Assembly: GCF_013181195.1 (NCBI RefSeq)
Contig: NZ_SMZP01000007.1
Coordinates: 335,243-399,242 of the forward strand
From: Caulobacter sp. RHG1
Lineage (GTDB): Bacteria > Pseudomonadota > Alphaproteobacteria > Caulobacterales > Caulobacteraceae
Direction of reading: 5' to 3'
Length of the DNA: 64,000 bases
In this document: positions 41,530 to 49,414 of the stretch, piece after piece
How positions within the stretch are numbered: the first letter of the stretch is position 1
How the letters are laid out: the number at the start of each line of letters is the position of its first letter
The notes under the pieces: generated by a model
Database searches by the model: none
Told to the model about the DNA's origin: nothing
What the model saw: only the letters and a program-made list of their open reading frames with translations
Position numbers and translations under genes: made by a program

Positions 41530-41942
41530 CGCGCCCCCTCCCCGCCTTCGGCCGCATGGGCCTTGGCCTGGTAGCGCACCTGGAGCCTGCCCGCCTGGGC
41601 CAGGGTAACCGTCGGGATCACCGCTGCGTAGCGAACCGGATCGCGATGACGCAGGCTGGCGGTAAGCAACGCCAAGCGCGAGGGCGTTGTGGCCATCAGC
41701 ACGCCCCGGTGGTCGAGGGCGCTGATGTCCAGATGGGCGGTGGCCGGCGGCCGGCTGAAGCTGCGGTCCCGGCGGATGAGACCGGAGACCCACAGGCCCT
41801 GGTCGGTGTCGCGAGCCGACGCGGTCAGGATTTCGACGCCGCGGCCACCAATCCGTTCAATCGGTGGGACTTCGGCGGCGAAGACGGCTTGAGCCGTCAA
41901 GCCAAGGGCGATCGCCCCCAGAAGCATGACCTTAGTCATCAT
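41526..41942 (-). CDS. Unnamed periplasmic protein inside the czc operon
   Basis: A 138-residue secreted protein (signal peptide about residues 1-22, ending AVFAAE) between czcB and czcA. It overlaps the czcB end by about 11 bases and czcA by four, so it is firmly embedded. I do not know a named family. It shares an ordered motif set with 17441-17920: GLWVSG, PPATAHLD, a PVRYAA segment and RLQVRY. Its position suggests an accessory subunit or regulator of the efflux complex. Two adjacent ATG codons are possible starts (41942 and 41939). Confidence 0.75.
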   Translation of the reverse strand: MMTKVMLLGAIALGLTAQAVFAAEVPPIERIGGRGVEILTASARDTDQGLWVSGLIRRDRSFSRPPATAHLDISALDHRGVLMATTPSRLALLTASLRHRDPVRYAAVIPTVTLAQAGRLQVRYQAKAHAAEGGEGAR

Positions 41943-43110
41943 GGCTGGCCTCCCCCTTGCCGAGTTCGGCCTTGAGCAAAAACGCGCCCTTGCCGGCGAT
42001 CTGCTCGCCAGCGCCTACACCTGAGACGATCTCAACCTGACCCGCGCCGCGTCGACCGACACGCACAGGGCGCGGCTCGAAGCCGTCCTTTGTGCGCACA
42101 AAAACGACATCGGCGCCGTTGACCGACTGCACCGCCTCATCGGGCGCGGCCAAGCGGCCGCTGGCCGCGACGACGCCGCCACGCGGCGTGATGCGCGCGC
42201 GCAAGGCCTGACCGGGCGTCAGGGCCGGGACTGGCCCGTTCAAAACCAGAACCGCAGTCGCCGAGCGGCTTTCGGCGTCCAGACCCGGCGTTACGCTACG
42301 CACCGAAGCCGACACTGAACCCGTCGCGGTCTCGACCACGGCCAGATCGCCTGGCTTCACTCGCTGAGCGTCGCCGACGGGCAGCGCCGCCTGGATCTCG
42401 ACGCGCCCCGGATCGGCCACGCGGAAGAGTTCCGAACCTGCCGTCACATAGGCGCCGAGCGTGGCGCTGGCGGCGGTGATACGCCCCGAGATCGGACTGG
42501 TCACCGCCAGGGTGCGGCCGTTGCCGCTGACGCCGGCGGCAGCGCCCGCGTTGCTGGCGCGACGCAGTTCAGCCTCGGCAATGGCGGCCTCGGCCTGAGC
42601 GGCCTCGAGATCTTGACGCGCGGTGATGCGGGCGTCGAACAGCTTGCGTTCGCGAGCCAGGGCTTGGCGAGCGGCTGCGGCCTTGGCGGCCGCAGCGCTG
42701 CGCTCGGCGCTCATGGCGGCGGCGTCGCGGCTCTCGATCGCGGCGATCACTTCGCCGGCGGCGACGGGGTCGCCAAGGCGCTTGTTGATCCGCACGATCG
42801 CGCCGTCGGCGCGCGCGGCCAGGATCGCCGCGCCATTGGGCGTGGCGACCACAGTGGCCTGGGCCGGGATAGCGGCGTCAAGACCGCCATCGGCCAAGGC
42901 CAGCACTTGGATGCCGTCGGCGGCGATCCGCTCGGCGGTCATGCCCACATGGGGTTTTTCACCGGCATGATCTTCCTTGGCCTCAGCGGCGGGCGCCTCC
43001 TTGGCCGGCGCTGAGAGTAGCGCCTTGCCGGCCACGGCGCCGGCGCCGGCGGCGATCAGGCTGCTGACCGCCACGGCCGTTAGCAGGGTCTTTCTGTCGT
43101 TGGACTTCAT
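41932..43110 (-). CDS. czcB: RND membrane-fusion protein CzcB
   Basis: A 392-residue periplasmic adaptor that links pump and outer-membrane channel. Its N-terminal anchor (LLTAVAVSSLIAAGAGAVAG) is followed by a His/Glu-containing linker (KEDHAGEKPHVG), a lipoyl/barrel-sandwich part (ILAARADGAIVRINKRLGDP), an Ala-rich coiled-coil hairpin (about residues 140-190), the second lipoyl half (VTSPISGRITAASATLGAYV) and beta-barrel domains. The start at 43110 is given by the MKSNDRK membrane anchor; the longer frame overlaps czcC. Confidence 0.93.
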   Translation of the reverse strand: MKSNDRKTLLTAVAVSSLIAAGAGAVAGKALLSAPAKEAPAAEAKEDHAGEKPHVGMTAERIAADGIQVLALADGGLDAAIPAQATVVATPNGAAILAARADGAIVRINKRLGDPVAAGEVIAAIESRDAAAMSAERSAAAAKAAAARQALARERKLFDARITARQDLEAAQAEAAIAEAELRRASNAGAAAGVSGNGRTLAVTSPISGRITAASATLGAYVTAGSELFRVADPGRVEIQAALPVGDAQRVKPGDLAVVETATGSVSASVRSVTPGLDAESRSATAVLVLNGPVPALTPGQALRARITPRGGVVAASGRLAAPDEAVQSVNGADVVFVRTKDGFEPRPVRVGRRGAGQVEIVSGVGAGEQIAGKGAFLLKAELGKGEASHDD

Positions 43111-43121
43111 GATTAGCTTTC

Positions 43122-44351
43122 CTATTGGGCGGCGGCGCGGTCGAGCGCGGCCAGCGCCTTGGCGCGCTCTAGGCGCGCGGCGATGAGGTCGGTGCGAGCG
43201 GAGGTCAGAGCGCTCTGGGCGTCGAGGACATCGAGCAACGAGAACTTCCCCGCCTCGAAGCCGCGACGGGCAAGATCCACAGCGGTTTCGGCTTGCGGCA
43301 GGATCTTGCCTTGCAAGGCCTCCAGCCGCGCATCGGCCGCGACCAGCGAAGCTTGGGCGTCGCGTATCGTCCGAACCGAGCGGGCCAGGGCCAACCGTTC
43401 GCGCGCCTCGGCCACGGTGGCGTCGGCGCGCGCTGCGCTGACCGTCCCCTGATTGCGATTGAACACCGGGATCGGCGCGGAGAAGCCGACGATCAACGCG
43501 GAGTCGCCGGTCTGCTCGAACCGACGCAATCCGGCCTGGACGGTAAGGTCCGGACGGCCCACGGCCCGCTCGCGGTCGATGACCGCCTCGGCCGTGCGCC
43601 GATCGGCCCGCGCCAGGCGCAAGTCCAAGGTCTCGCCCGGATCGACCAGGGCGCGAGACGCCGGGGCTGCCAAAGACGCGTCGACCAGATCGACGACCTC
43701 GCCGGCTTCGCCCCATAGGGTCACCAGCGCCCGGCGCGCGGCGGCGGCCTCGGCCTCAGCGGCCGTGACCTCGGCAGCGGCTTCTCTACTGGCCGCCTCG
43801 GCGCGCAAGGCCCGAAGCGGCGGCTCGCGCCCCGCCTCGACCAGGGTGGCGGCGACTTTCGAGAGATCCCCCGCTCGTTCGGCGGTGTCGCGGGCCAGCG
43901 CCAAGCGATCACGACCGGCCAGAGCCTCCGCGTAGCGCACCGAGACCTCCTGACTCAAATCCGCCCGGGCGATCGAAAGGCCCAGACGCGCGGCCTCGAC
44001 CTCTGCGGACGCCGCGGCCAAGCGCGTGCGGCGCTTACCACCCAGCTCAAGGCGTTGGCTGACCGACAGTGTCGTCTCTGTTGAGGCAAAGTCGCCGTAC
44101 TGGCCTGACCCGGCGAAGTTCTCGGCCTGAAGGCCCGCTTCAGGATTGGGCGGAAGGCCGGCTTGACGGGCCCGGCCTTCGGCGGCCGTGACCTGCGCCT
44201 GGGCGGCGGTCATCAGGGGTGATTGGGCCTGGGCGCGCGCTAGGGCGTCGGCCAGGGTGAGCGGCTCGGCCAGGACGCGCAAAGGCGCGCCCAGGCCAGC
44301 CAGAGCCACAACCGCGCCGATGACGGCGGGCCGGGCATGTCGGAAAAACAT
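43122..44351 (-). CDS. czcC: RND outer-membrane channel CzcC
   Basis: A 409-residue TolC-like outer-membrane factor. Signal peptide ends VLAEP; two repeated OEP domains contain the long amphipathic helices seen as LADALARAQAQSPLMTAAQA and ARAQ-type repeats, with NPEAGLQAENFAGSGQYG typical of the Czc/Cus subgroup. It forms the outer end of the CzcCBA complex. Eleven bases separate its stop from the czcB start. Confidence 0.92.
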   Translation of the reverse strand: MFFRHARPAVIGAVVALAGLGAPLRVLAEPLTLADALARAQAQSPLMTAAQAQVTAAEGRARQAGLPPNPEAGLQAENFAGSGQYGDFASTETTLSVSQRLELGGKRRTRLAAASAEVEAARLGLSIARADLSQEVSVRYAEALAGRDRLALARDTAERAGDLSKVAATLVEAGREPPLRALRAEAASREAAAEVTAAEAEAAAARRALVTLWGEAGEVVDLVDASLAAPASRALVDPGETLDLRLARADRRTAEAVIDRERAVGRPDLTVQAGLRRFEQTGDSALIVGFSAPIPVFNRNQGTVSAARADATVAEARERLALARSVRTIRDAQASLVAADARLEALQGKILPQAETAVDLARRGFEAGKFSLLDVLDAQSALTSARTDLIAARLERAKALAALDRAAAQ

Positions 44352-44409
44352 GGAAAATCCCAGATTGCGTTGCTGACGAGGGGATCACGCGCGCGAATGC
44401 GCGGCCTTG

Positions 44410-44778
44410 TCAGACGCGGGGAGGTTCCGTGGGACCGTCAGGCTGGTTGGAGGGCGGCAGGCCGCTCGTCTCGGGGGCCAGGACCAGCGGGCGCACCAGC
44501 GCGACGGCCGCCATCGCGCCTATGGGCGGGGCGGCCGACAAGCCATGGTGGCAATGACCGTGGGCGCAAACCTCGCCGCCGACCTTGCCGGTCTGGGACC
44601 GATCGTCGTGGTCGCTGGTGGCAACAACCTTGCCGACGGCCAACTGCGCGCTGACAGCCGGTCGGCCCTCAAAGCCACAAAGGAGGGAATCGACGGCCGG
44701 TACGAGCGTGAAGACGACAAGTACGAGGCCGCAAAGCGCCCCCGATATCGTCTTCAGCCATGTCGCTGTCCAAGCCAT
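44410..44778 (-). CDS. Small His/Cys-containing secreted protein upstream of czcC (CzcI-like position)
   Basis: A 122-residue protein with an N-terminal hydrophobic segment (about residues 10-30), a tail rich in Pro, and a metal-binding-looking cluster VCAHGHCHHG near residue 75. Size and position match the small regulatory proteins (CzcI/CnrZ-type) that precede czcC, but sequence similarity cannot be judged here. It is probably periplasmic and the first gene of the czc operon, with 58 bases to czcC. Confidence 0.62.
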   Translation of the reverse strand: MAWTATWLKTISGALCGLVLVVFTLVPAVDSLLCGFEGRPAVSAQLAVGKVVATSDHDDRSQTGKVGGEVCAHGHCHHGLSAAPPIGAMAAVALVRPLVLAPETSGLPPSNQPDGPTEPPRV

Positions 44779-45018
44779 GATGCGCCTATAGCTTGGAAGC
44801 TTCCAGATGAGAATGTGTTACATAGTCACGTCGGACGGCTGCAGCTCAGAACAACAGGCCCGCCTTCTGCCGCTGCCAAACCATGGTCGCAAGCTCCGAC
44901 ACCGTCCGATCAGCTGGGGATGGGGAACACGTCGAGAATCCGCGTTGAGCGGCCTTTGGATTTCCTTCAGCAAGATGACTGTTCCCCGCGATCGACAGCG
45001 AACTTTCTGCGGCGACTA

Positions 45019-45789
45019 TCAAAGCGCGATCGCCCTCCCGAGCACATAGACTGCGGCGCCAATGACCATCACGGCAAACAGCCGGCGTGCCAGCAGCGTG
45101 CGCGAAGCCAGGCCGGGGGCCAGGCGCACGCCCGCGACGACGCCGAGGCCGCCGCCCCCGACTAGGGCCACGAACAGAGGTCCGTCCACGAGGCCCGAGG
45201 CGGCGTAGCTGAGACTGGTCGCCGCACCAAACAACGTGACCGACACCAGAGAAGAGGCCGCCGCGTTCGCCAGCGTCATGCCGGTGGCCGCCATCAGGCC
45301 GGGCGCGATCAGAAATCCGCCGCCGATGCCGAAGAAGCCCGCCGCCAGGCCGGTGGCCGCCCCGGCGGGAACCAGTCTGAGGGCCTTGGCGGGATCGATA
45401 TGGACGTCCGGATCGCCCGGCGAGCGCGGGGCGCGGAACATCGAAAGGCCGACCGCTGCCATGGCCACAGCGAATCCGACCAGCAGATGACCTCCCGATA
45501 TGGCCTTGGCAAGGTGCGCGCCGACGAGCGAACCGACCAGACCCGGCGCGCCGAAGGTCAGGGCGCAGGGCCATTTCACGCGGCCCGCCCGCGCCTGGGC
45601 GGCAAGGCCCACCGCGGCGTTGACCGCCACCGCCGCCGCCGAGGTTCCGATGGCCACATGCGCGTCCCTGACCCCTACGACGTAGAGCAGCAACGGCGTG
45701 GCGAGCACCGAACCACCGCCGCCGAACACGGTCAGCAGCAGCGCGACGACCGCTCCGCTGAGGGCGGCGGCTAAAAGGCTCGGGTCCAT
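45019..45789 (-). CDS. TauE/SafE-family sulfite or sulfur-compound exporter
   Basis: A 256-residue membrane protein with about eight hydrophobic segments and two family repeats, each holding a GGG-type motif (FGGGGSVLATPLLLYVVGVR and FGIGGGFLIAPGLMAATGM). TauE/SafE proteins export or import sulfite, thiosulfate or related anions. It starts four bases downstream of the rhodanese-like gene stop on the same strand, so it is the third gene of the BigR-controlled operon that handles reactive sulfur. Confidence 0.9.
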   Translation of the reverse strand: MDPSLLAAALSGAVVALLLTVFGGGGSVLATPLLLYVVGVRDAHVAIGTSAAAVAVNAAVGLAAQARAGRVKWPCALTFGAPGLVGSLVGAHLAKAISGGHLLVGFAVAMAAVGLSMFRAPRSPGDPDVHIDPAKALRLVPAGAATGLAAGFFGIGGGFLIAPGLMAATGMTLANAAASSLVSVTLFGAATSLSYAASGLVDGPLFVALVGGGGLGVVAGVRLAPGLASRTLLARRLFAVMVIGAAVYVLGRAIAL

Positions 45790-45793
45790 GGTC

Positions 45794-46327
45794 TCACGCC
45801 GACGCCGGACGGTTCCAGGGCGCCAGGGCTAGCAGCCGCGCCATCCCGCAGAAACCGCTGATCCCCGCGAACGTCAGGCCCGCGCCGACGAAGCCCGCCA
45901 CGCCCAGTAACCAGGGCGAGACGGTCAGGCCCAGGATGACGCCGATCAGCACCAGCGATCCGGCGACGATCTGGACCTGGCGCATCATCTCCAGCGGCGC
46001 CTTGCGGTCGACCTCGACCGGCAGGCCGGCGCCGTCCCAGGCGTCGAGACCGCCTTCCAGAACGTGCACGGAACCTCCGCAGGCGGCTGCCAGCCGCTCG
46101 CCGTTGGCGCCGGTGCGCATGCCCGATCGGCAGGTGAAGATCACCTCGCGCGCGTCGGGCAGACCCAGCCCCTTGGCGTCCAGGGTCGAGAGCGGGCGCG
46201 ACAGCGCGCCCTTTGCGCGGCGGCGGGCGAACTCGTCAGGCTCGCGGATGTCGATGAGGACAGCGCGGCCCTCGGCCAGGCGCTTGGCGACGTCGTCAGG
46301 CTTCAGAGGATTGAGGATCGTGGTCAT
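45794..46327 (-). CDS. Rhodanese-DUF2892 membrane protein
   Basis: A 177-residue fusion of an N-terminal rhodanese domain (about residues 5-110, catalytic Cys66 in the loop CRSGMRT) and a C-terminal DUF2892-like membrane part with two helices (about 118-140 and 142-160). It transfers sulfane sulfur, probably from persulfides or thiosulfate, at the inner membrane. The start at 46327 lies within the 3' end of the bigR-like gene (32-base overlap), so the two are translationally linked. Confidence 0.9.
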   Translation of the reverse strand: MTTILNPLKPDDVAKRLAEGRAVLIDIREPDEFARRRAKGALSRPLSTLDAKGLGLPDAREVIFTCRSGMRTGANGERLAAACGGSVHVLEGGLDAWDGAGLPVEVDRKAPLEMMRQVQIVAGSLVLIGVILGLTVSPWLLGVAGFVGAGLTFAGISGFCGMARLLALAPWNRPASA

Positions 46328-46664
46328 GGGCGGCGTTCTCCGCTGGAGGGCAGAAGATCTCCGCGAGCGTGCCGACCACCTTGAGGGCGGCGGGATCGGC
46401 GATCCGGTACCAGAGGCTCGTGGCCTCGCGGCGCGAGGCCACGACGCCTTCCTCGCGCAGCACCGCCAGGTGCTGCGAGAGCGCCGACTGCGAAAGGCCG
46501 ACCAGGGGCTGGATCTGCCCCACCGACCGTTCGCCATCGGCGAGCTGGCACAGGATCATCAGCCGCCGCTCGTTGGCCAGGGCGCGCAGGAGCTTTGCGG
46601 CCTGCGCGGCGCTGGCCTCGAACTGGCCGACATCGAAACGCGAGAGATCGGACATGAACGCCAT
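46296..46664 (-). CDS. bigR: ArsR-family persulfide-responsive repressor, BigR/SqrR-like
   Basis: A 122-residue winged-helix repressor. The HTH is QIQPLVGLSQSALSQHLAVL (about residues 50-69). Cysteines are at 39 (RRLMILCQL) and 105 (AEIFCPP), matching the dithiol pair that forms a disulfide or polysulfide bridge in BigR/SqrR when sulfane sulfur rises. It is divergent from a persulfide dioxygenase gene, with two dyads between them. ATG at 46664 or 46655 may start the protein. Confidence 0.92.
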   Translation of the reverse strand: MAFMSDLSRFDVGQFEASAAQAAKLLRALANERRLMILCQLADGERSVGQIQPLVGLSQSALSQHLAVLREEGVVASRREATSLWYRIADPAALKVVGTLAEIFCPPAENAAHDHDPQSSEA

Positions 46665-46666
46665 AT

Positions 46667-46696
46667 ATTAGCTTGATCTAATTTAGCAAGACCTAA
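46667..46696. promoter_or_regulatory. Tandem BigR-type operators
   Basis: Two dyads with the same inner spacing: ATTAG-N6-CTAAT (46667-46682) and TTAG-N6-CTAA (46683-46696), in AT-rich DNA between bigR-like and the dioxygenase gene. Control of both directions by one repressor is expected. Confidence 0.72.
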
Positions 46697-46730
46697 TATT
46701 AAGGGCCTGCTCCTATCGGAGGCTCCGGCC

Positions 46731-47591
46731 ATGCGACCCGACGTTCAAGCGTTTTTCGATCCCGCCACCTCCACCGTCAGCTATATCGTCGCCGATCCCG
46801 CAACACGCATGGCGGCGATCGTCGATCCCGTGCTCGACTTCGAGTCCAAGACCGGCAAGCTCTCGACCCGCTCCGCGGACGCCCTGCTGACGGCGGTCGA
46901 GGCGCGCGGGTTGACGCTGGCCTATGTGCTTGAGACCCACGCCCACGCCGATCACCTGTCGGCCGCCGACTACATCCGCGGCCAGACGGGCGCGAAGATC
47001 GTCATCGGGGCCCGGATCGTCGAGGTGCAGAAGACCTTTGTTCCCGTATTCGAATCCGACGTCGTCGCCGACGGCTCGGTCTTCGACGTGCTGATGAGTG
47101 AGGGCGACACGCTGCCGCTGGGCGAGCTTTCGATCGGCGCGCTGCACACACCTGGCCACACGCCCGCCTGCCTAACCTATCTGATCGGCGACGCGGCTTT
47201 CGTGGGCGACACGATCTTTATGCCCGACTACGGCACCGCCCGCGCCGACTTCCCCGGTGGCGACGCGCGAACCCTGTTCCGTTCAATTCACAAACTGCTG
47301 GCCCTGCCCTCCGAAACGCGGATCTTTGTCGGTCACGACTACCTGCCCGAAGGCCGCTTGGACTACCGCTGGGAGACCACAATCGCCGAGGAGCGGGCCC
47401 ACAACATCCACGTCCGCGACGGTGCGACCGAGGATGCGTTCGTCGCCATGCGCTCGGCGCGGGACGCGACCCTTCCAGCTCCGACGCTGATTTTACCGTC
47501 CCTGCAAGTCAACATCCGCGCTGGCGCCCTGCCCGCGCCCACGCCGGCCGGAAGTGTCTTCCTACGCCTGCCAATTACAATCACTGAGTGA
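46731..47591 (+). CDS. Persulfide dioxygenase-like metallo-beta-lactamase-fold protein (Blh/ETHE1 type)
   Basis: A 286-residue metallo-beta-lactamase-fold enzyme with THAHADHLSAADYI (HxHxDH at residues 70-75), GHTPACLTYLIGDAAFVGDT, and VGHDYLPEGR. These match persulfide dioxygenases of the Blh/ETHE1 group, which oxidise glutathione persulfide to sulfite at a mononuclear iron. ATG at 46731 follows a GGAGG site. It is divergent from the bigR-rhodanese-TauE operon; together they detoxify sulfide: persulfide to sulfite, then export. Confidence 0.92.
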   Translation: MRPDVQAFFDPATSTVSYIVADPATRMAAIVDPVLDFESKTGKLSTRSADALLTAVEARGLTLAYVLETHAHADHLSAADYIRGQTGAKIVIGARIVEVQKTFVPVFESDVVADGSVFDVLMSEGDTLPLGELSIGALHTPGHTPACLTYLIGDAAFVGDTIFMPDYGTARADFPGGDARTLFRSIHKLLALPSETRIFVGHDYLPEGRLDYRWETTIAEERAHNIHVRDGATEDAFVAMRSARDATLPAPTLILPSLQVNIRAGALPAPTPAGSVFLRLPITITE

Positions 47592-47920
47592 ACACCCACT
47601 TGTGGCAAAAGCAGGTCTTGCCCACCGTGACGTCGAAACCCTGCAGGGCGTCTCTGCCCCGAACAGCCGCCTCCCCGGCCAGGCCTTTGGCCCAGACTTC
47701 GCACGGCAGGCGACCTACGGACGCGCGATCATGGTGATGAGCGATGCCCATCTTCGCAGCCTCGGCCTGATCAACGCACCGATGAGGATCGAGCAGAGGC
47801 CCACCCTGGGCCAAACTCCGTCCATACCGCGCGTCCGCCATCACCCCACAGTCCTCATTCCGCTTGGCAACAGCCTGATCCTGCGCCTGAAGGAGGCGGC
47901 CGCGCCGGTGGACGACGCGG
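47592..47920. other. Non-coding or unassigned 330-bp gap
   Basis: Open frames exist on both strands, including an 87-codon minus-strand frame ending CFCHKWVFTQ, but none has recognisable domain signatures, good ribosome-binding context or neighbours supporting it. The segment ends where the duplicated 289-bp block begins, so it may contain remnants of an insertion or deletion. Confidence 0.4.
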
Positions 47921-48209
47921 CCGATCGGCCCGGCCTTGAACCGCAGAGGTCAGCGAACGAGGCAACCGCCGCAGAGCAAGAAGAGATCTCGCGCAGGCGA
48001 CGGGCCTAGGATCGAGAGAGAAGCTCTCGGCGGGCTCGTCAAGGAGCCGCGCCATGAACCGCCAGCCCGCCGATCCGCGACAAGTTTCCGACACGCCCGT
48101 CGCCGGCGCCTACGCCATCGACATCACCCGAGGCCAGCGCCTGGGTCGGGTTTCCTCGGAGTGGTTCAACCGCCCCGACGACGAGCGCTTCCTCTCGCTC
48201 GGCGATCTC
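47921..48209 (+). repeat. 289-bp direct repeat, copy A
   Basis: Nearly identical, without indels, to 57713-58001. The copied block spans the upstream region and first 52 codons of the DUF932 gene. Sequence after 48209 no longer matches. Confidence 0.9.
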
Positions 48210-48362
48210 GAATCCGGCCACATCGATCTTGTTCGAGGGCGACTTTCCACTGGCGAGCGGTCTCAGCTTGAAGACGGTGGACATGAGACCGATCCCTTGT
48301 CGACTGTGCGTCCGGCAAGAGAACGCAACTTCACTTTCGGCGAAGCTTGCAGCCCCGACTAG
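48054..48362 (+). pseudogene. Truncated copy of the DUF932 gene
   Basis: The first 52 residues (MNRQPADPRQVSDTPVAGAY to FLSLGDL) match the intact DUF932 protein at 57846-59051 with few changes; the remaining 50 residues are unrelated frame. The ribosome-binding site (AAGGAG) is kept, so a 102-residue truncated peptide could still be translated. This is best seen as a 5' fragment left by a partial duplication. Confidence 0.85.
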
Positions 48363-48374
48363 GTGACCGATCGA

Positions 48375-49175
48375 TCACGTGAACGGCCCGGCGACGACGA
48401 CCTTGGCTCGCAGCGCCCCGTAGTCGCGTTCAATGTCCGCGATCAGGCCTTTGGGGTTGGTGATGTGCCCGTCCGGATCGTAGACGAAATAGATCAGCGA
48501 GCGCACATCGGGGTGCTTGGGATAGCGCCCGATATCGATCAGCGCCTCGCCGCCGGTCTTGTTGTCCTTCAGGTCTGGGCGGGTCATCTTGAGTTCTAAG
48601 GCCACGCCCTCGGCCTTCAGCAGAAAATCGATCTTGGCGCTGCCGCCCGCCGCCGTAGGGGTAGGCTCCTCCGGCCGGATGTCGTCGAAGAACAGGCCGA
48701 GCATGGCGTGCATCAGGTTCTGCACGTCGTACTCGTCCTCAACCACGTAAGCCGGGCGGTCGGCGCGTCGCTTCTGCAGCCTTTTGGCGAAGGCCGGAAA
48801 AGACCGGCAGATGTGCACGAGCTTGTCTTCAGCCGCGACCAGGGCGTCAGCCGGCGCTGACGGCGCGTGCGGCAGACCAAAATCCTCCAACTCCTGGATC
48901 ATGCCCGCCAACAGCGTCTTCGCCGACATCAGTCCATCGCGATAGCGCTTGGCGCTAGGGCCATCTCCTTCGTCGCTAAACGCGAAATTGTTCCTGTAGC
49001 TGATCCCCTCAAACTCTGCTTGGTGCGCGCTATCAGGCAGAAAAATCTTATCCAGCACCGTACGCGTGCGTCGCTGCCAAGCCTGAAAGGTCGTGCCGAA
49101 CCGAACATCATCGACTAGGCGATCGACTACGTCGCGTTGCGCCTTGAGATTGGCGATGGCGTCGTCGAGAGTCAT
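48375..49175 (-). CDS. PD-(D/E)xK nuclease-fold protein (DpnII/MboI-like domain)
   Basis: A 266-residue protein. The N-terminal 120 residues are helical (MTLDDAIANLKAQRDVVDRL; RYRDGLMSAKTLLAGMIQEL). The C-terminal part, about residues 145-260, reads DVQNLMHAMLGLFFDDIRPE, then AKIDFLLKAEGVALELKMTR, a D-x(10-15)-E-x-K nuclease core, then IDIGRYPKHPDVRSLIYFVY. This resembles the REase-DpnII-MboI domain found in defence genes, here without a methylase. The gene sits in a segment bounded by a direct repeat. A DNA- or RNA-targeting defence role is possible but inferred. Confidence 0.72.
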   Translation of the reverse strand: MTLDDAIANLKAQRDVVDRLVDDVRFGTTFQAWQRRTRTVLDKIFLPDSAHQAEFEGISYRNNFAFSDEGDGPSAKRYRDGLMSAKTLLAGMIQELEDFGLPHAPSAPADALVAAEDKLVHICRSFPAFAKRLQKRRADRPAYVVEDEYDVQNLMHAMLGLFFDDIRPEEPTPTAAGGSAKIDFLLKAEGVALELKMTRPDLKDNKTGGEALIDIGRYPKHPDVRSLIYFVYDPDGHITNPKGLIADIERDYGALRAKVVVAGPFT

Positions 49176-49414
49176 GGCCCGGCCTTGTCAGGAAAATCTG
49201 CCCGCTTGCTGCGGGGCGGCGACCCTGGCCCAAGTTGGCGGTCGGAACAACGCTATTGCAGCCCCTGCTGGCGGCCCCGGGGCCCGTCAGTTGATAGGAT
49301 AATCCGCGACGCTACGGACAATCTCGAACAACTAAGGACCCGACCGCCATCGTGCCGCCTACGCCACAAGGCCAAGGCATGAGCCGCACGCCGAACGCCG
49401 AACGCGTCGAGACT

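Noticed and set aside
41530..41793. N-terminal extension of the CzcA frame
   Set aside because: This is out-of-frame reading of the unnamed gene at 41526-41942; the pump begins at MIGRILD (41529) with ATGA coupling.
44807..45049. 80-codon plus-strand frame between the czc operon and the TauE gene
   Set aside because: No ribosome-binding site, no domain signature, and it overlaps the TauE 3' end; the gap is left as non-coding.
47554..48009. 151-codon plus-strand frame running from the dioxygenase end into the repeat
   Set aside because: Its second half overlaps the duplicated leader, which is non-coding in the parent copy; no motifs support it.
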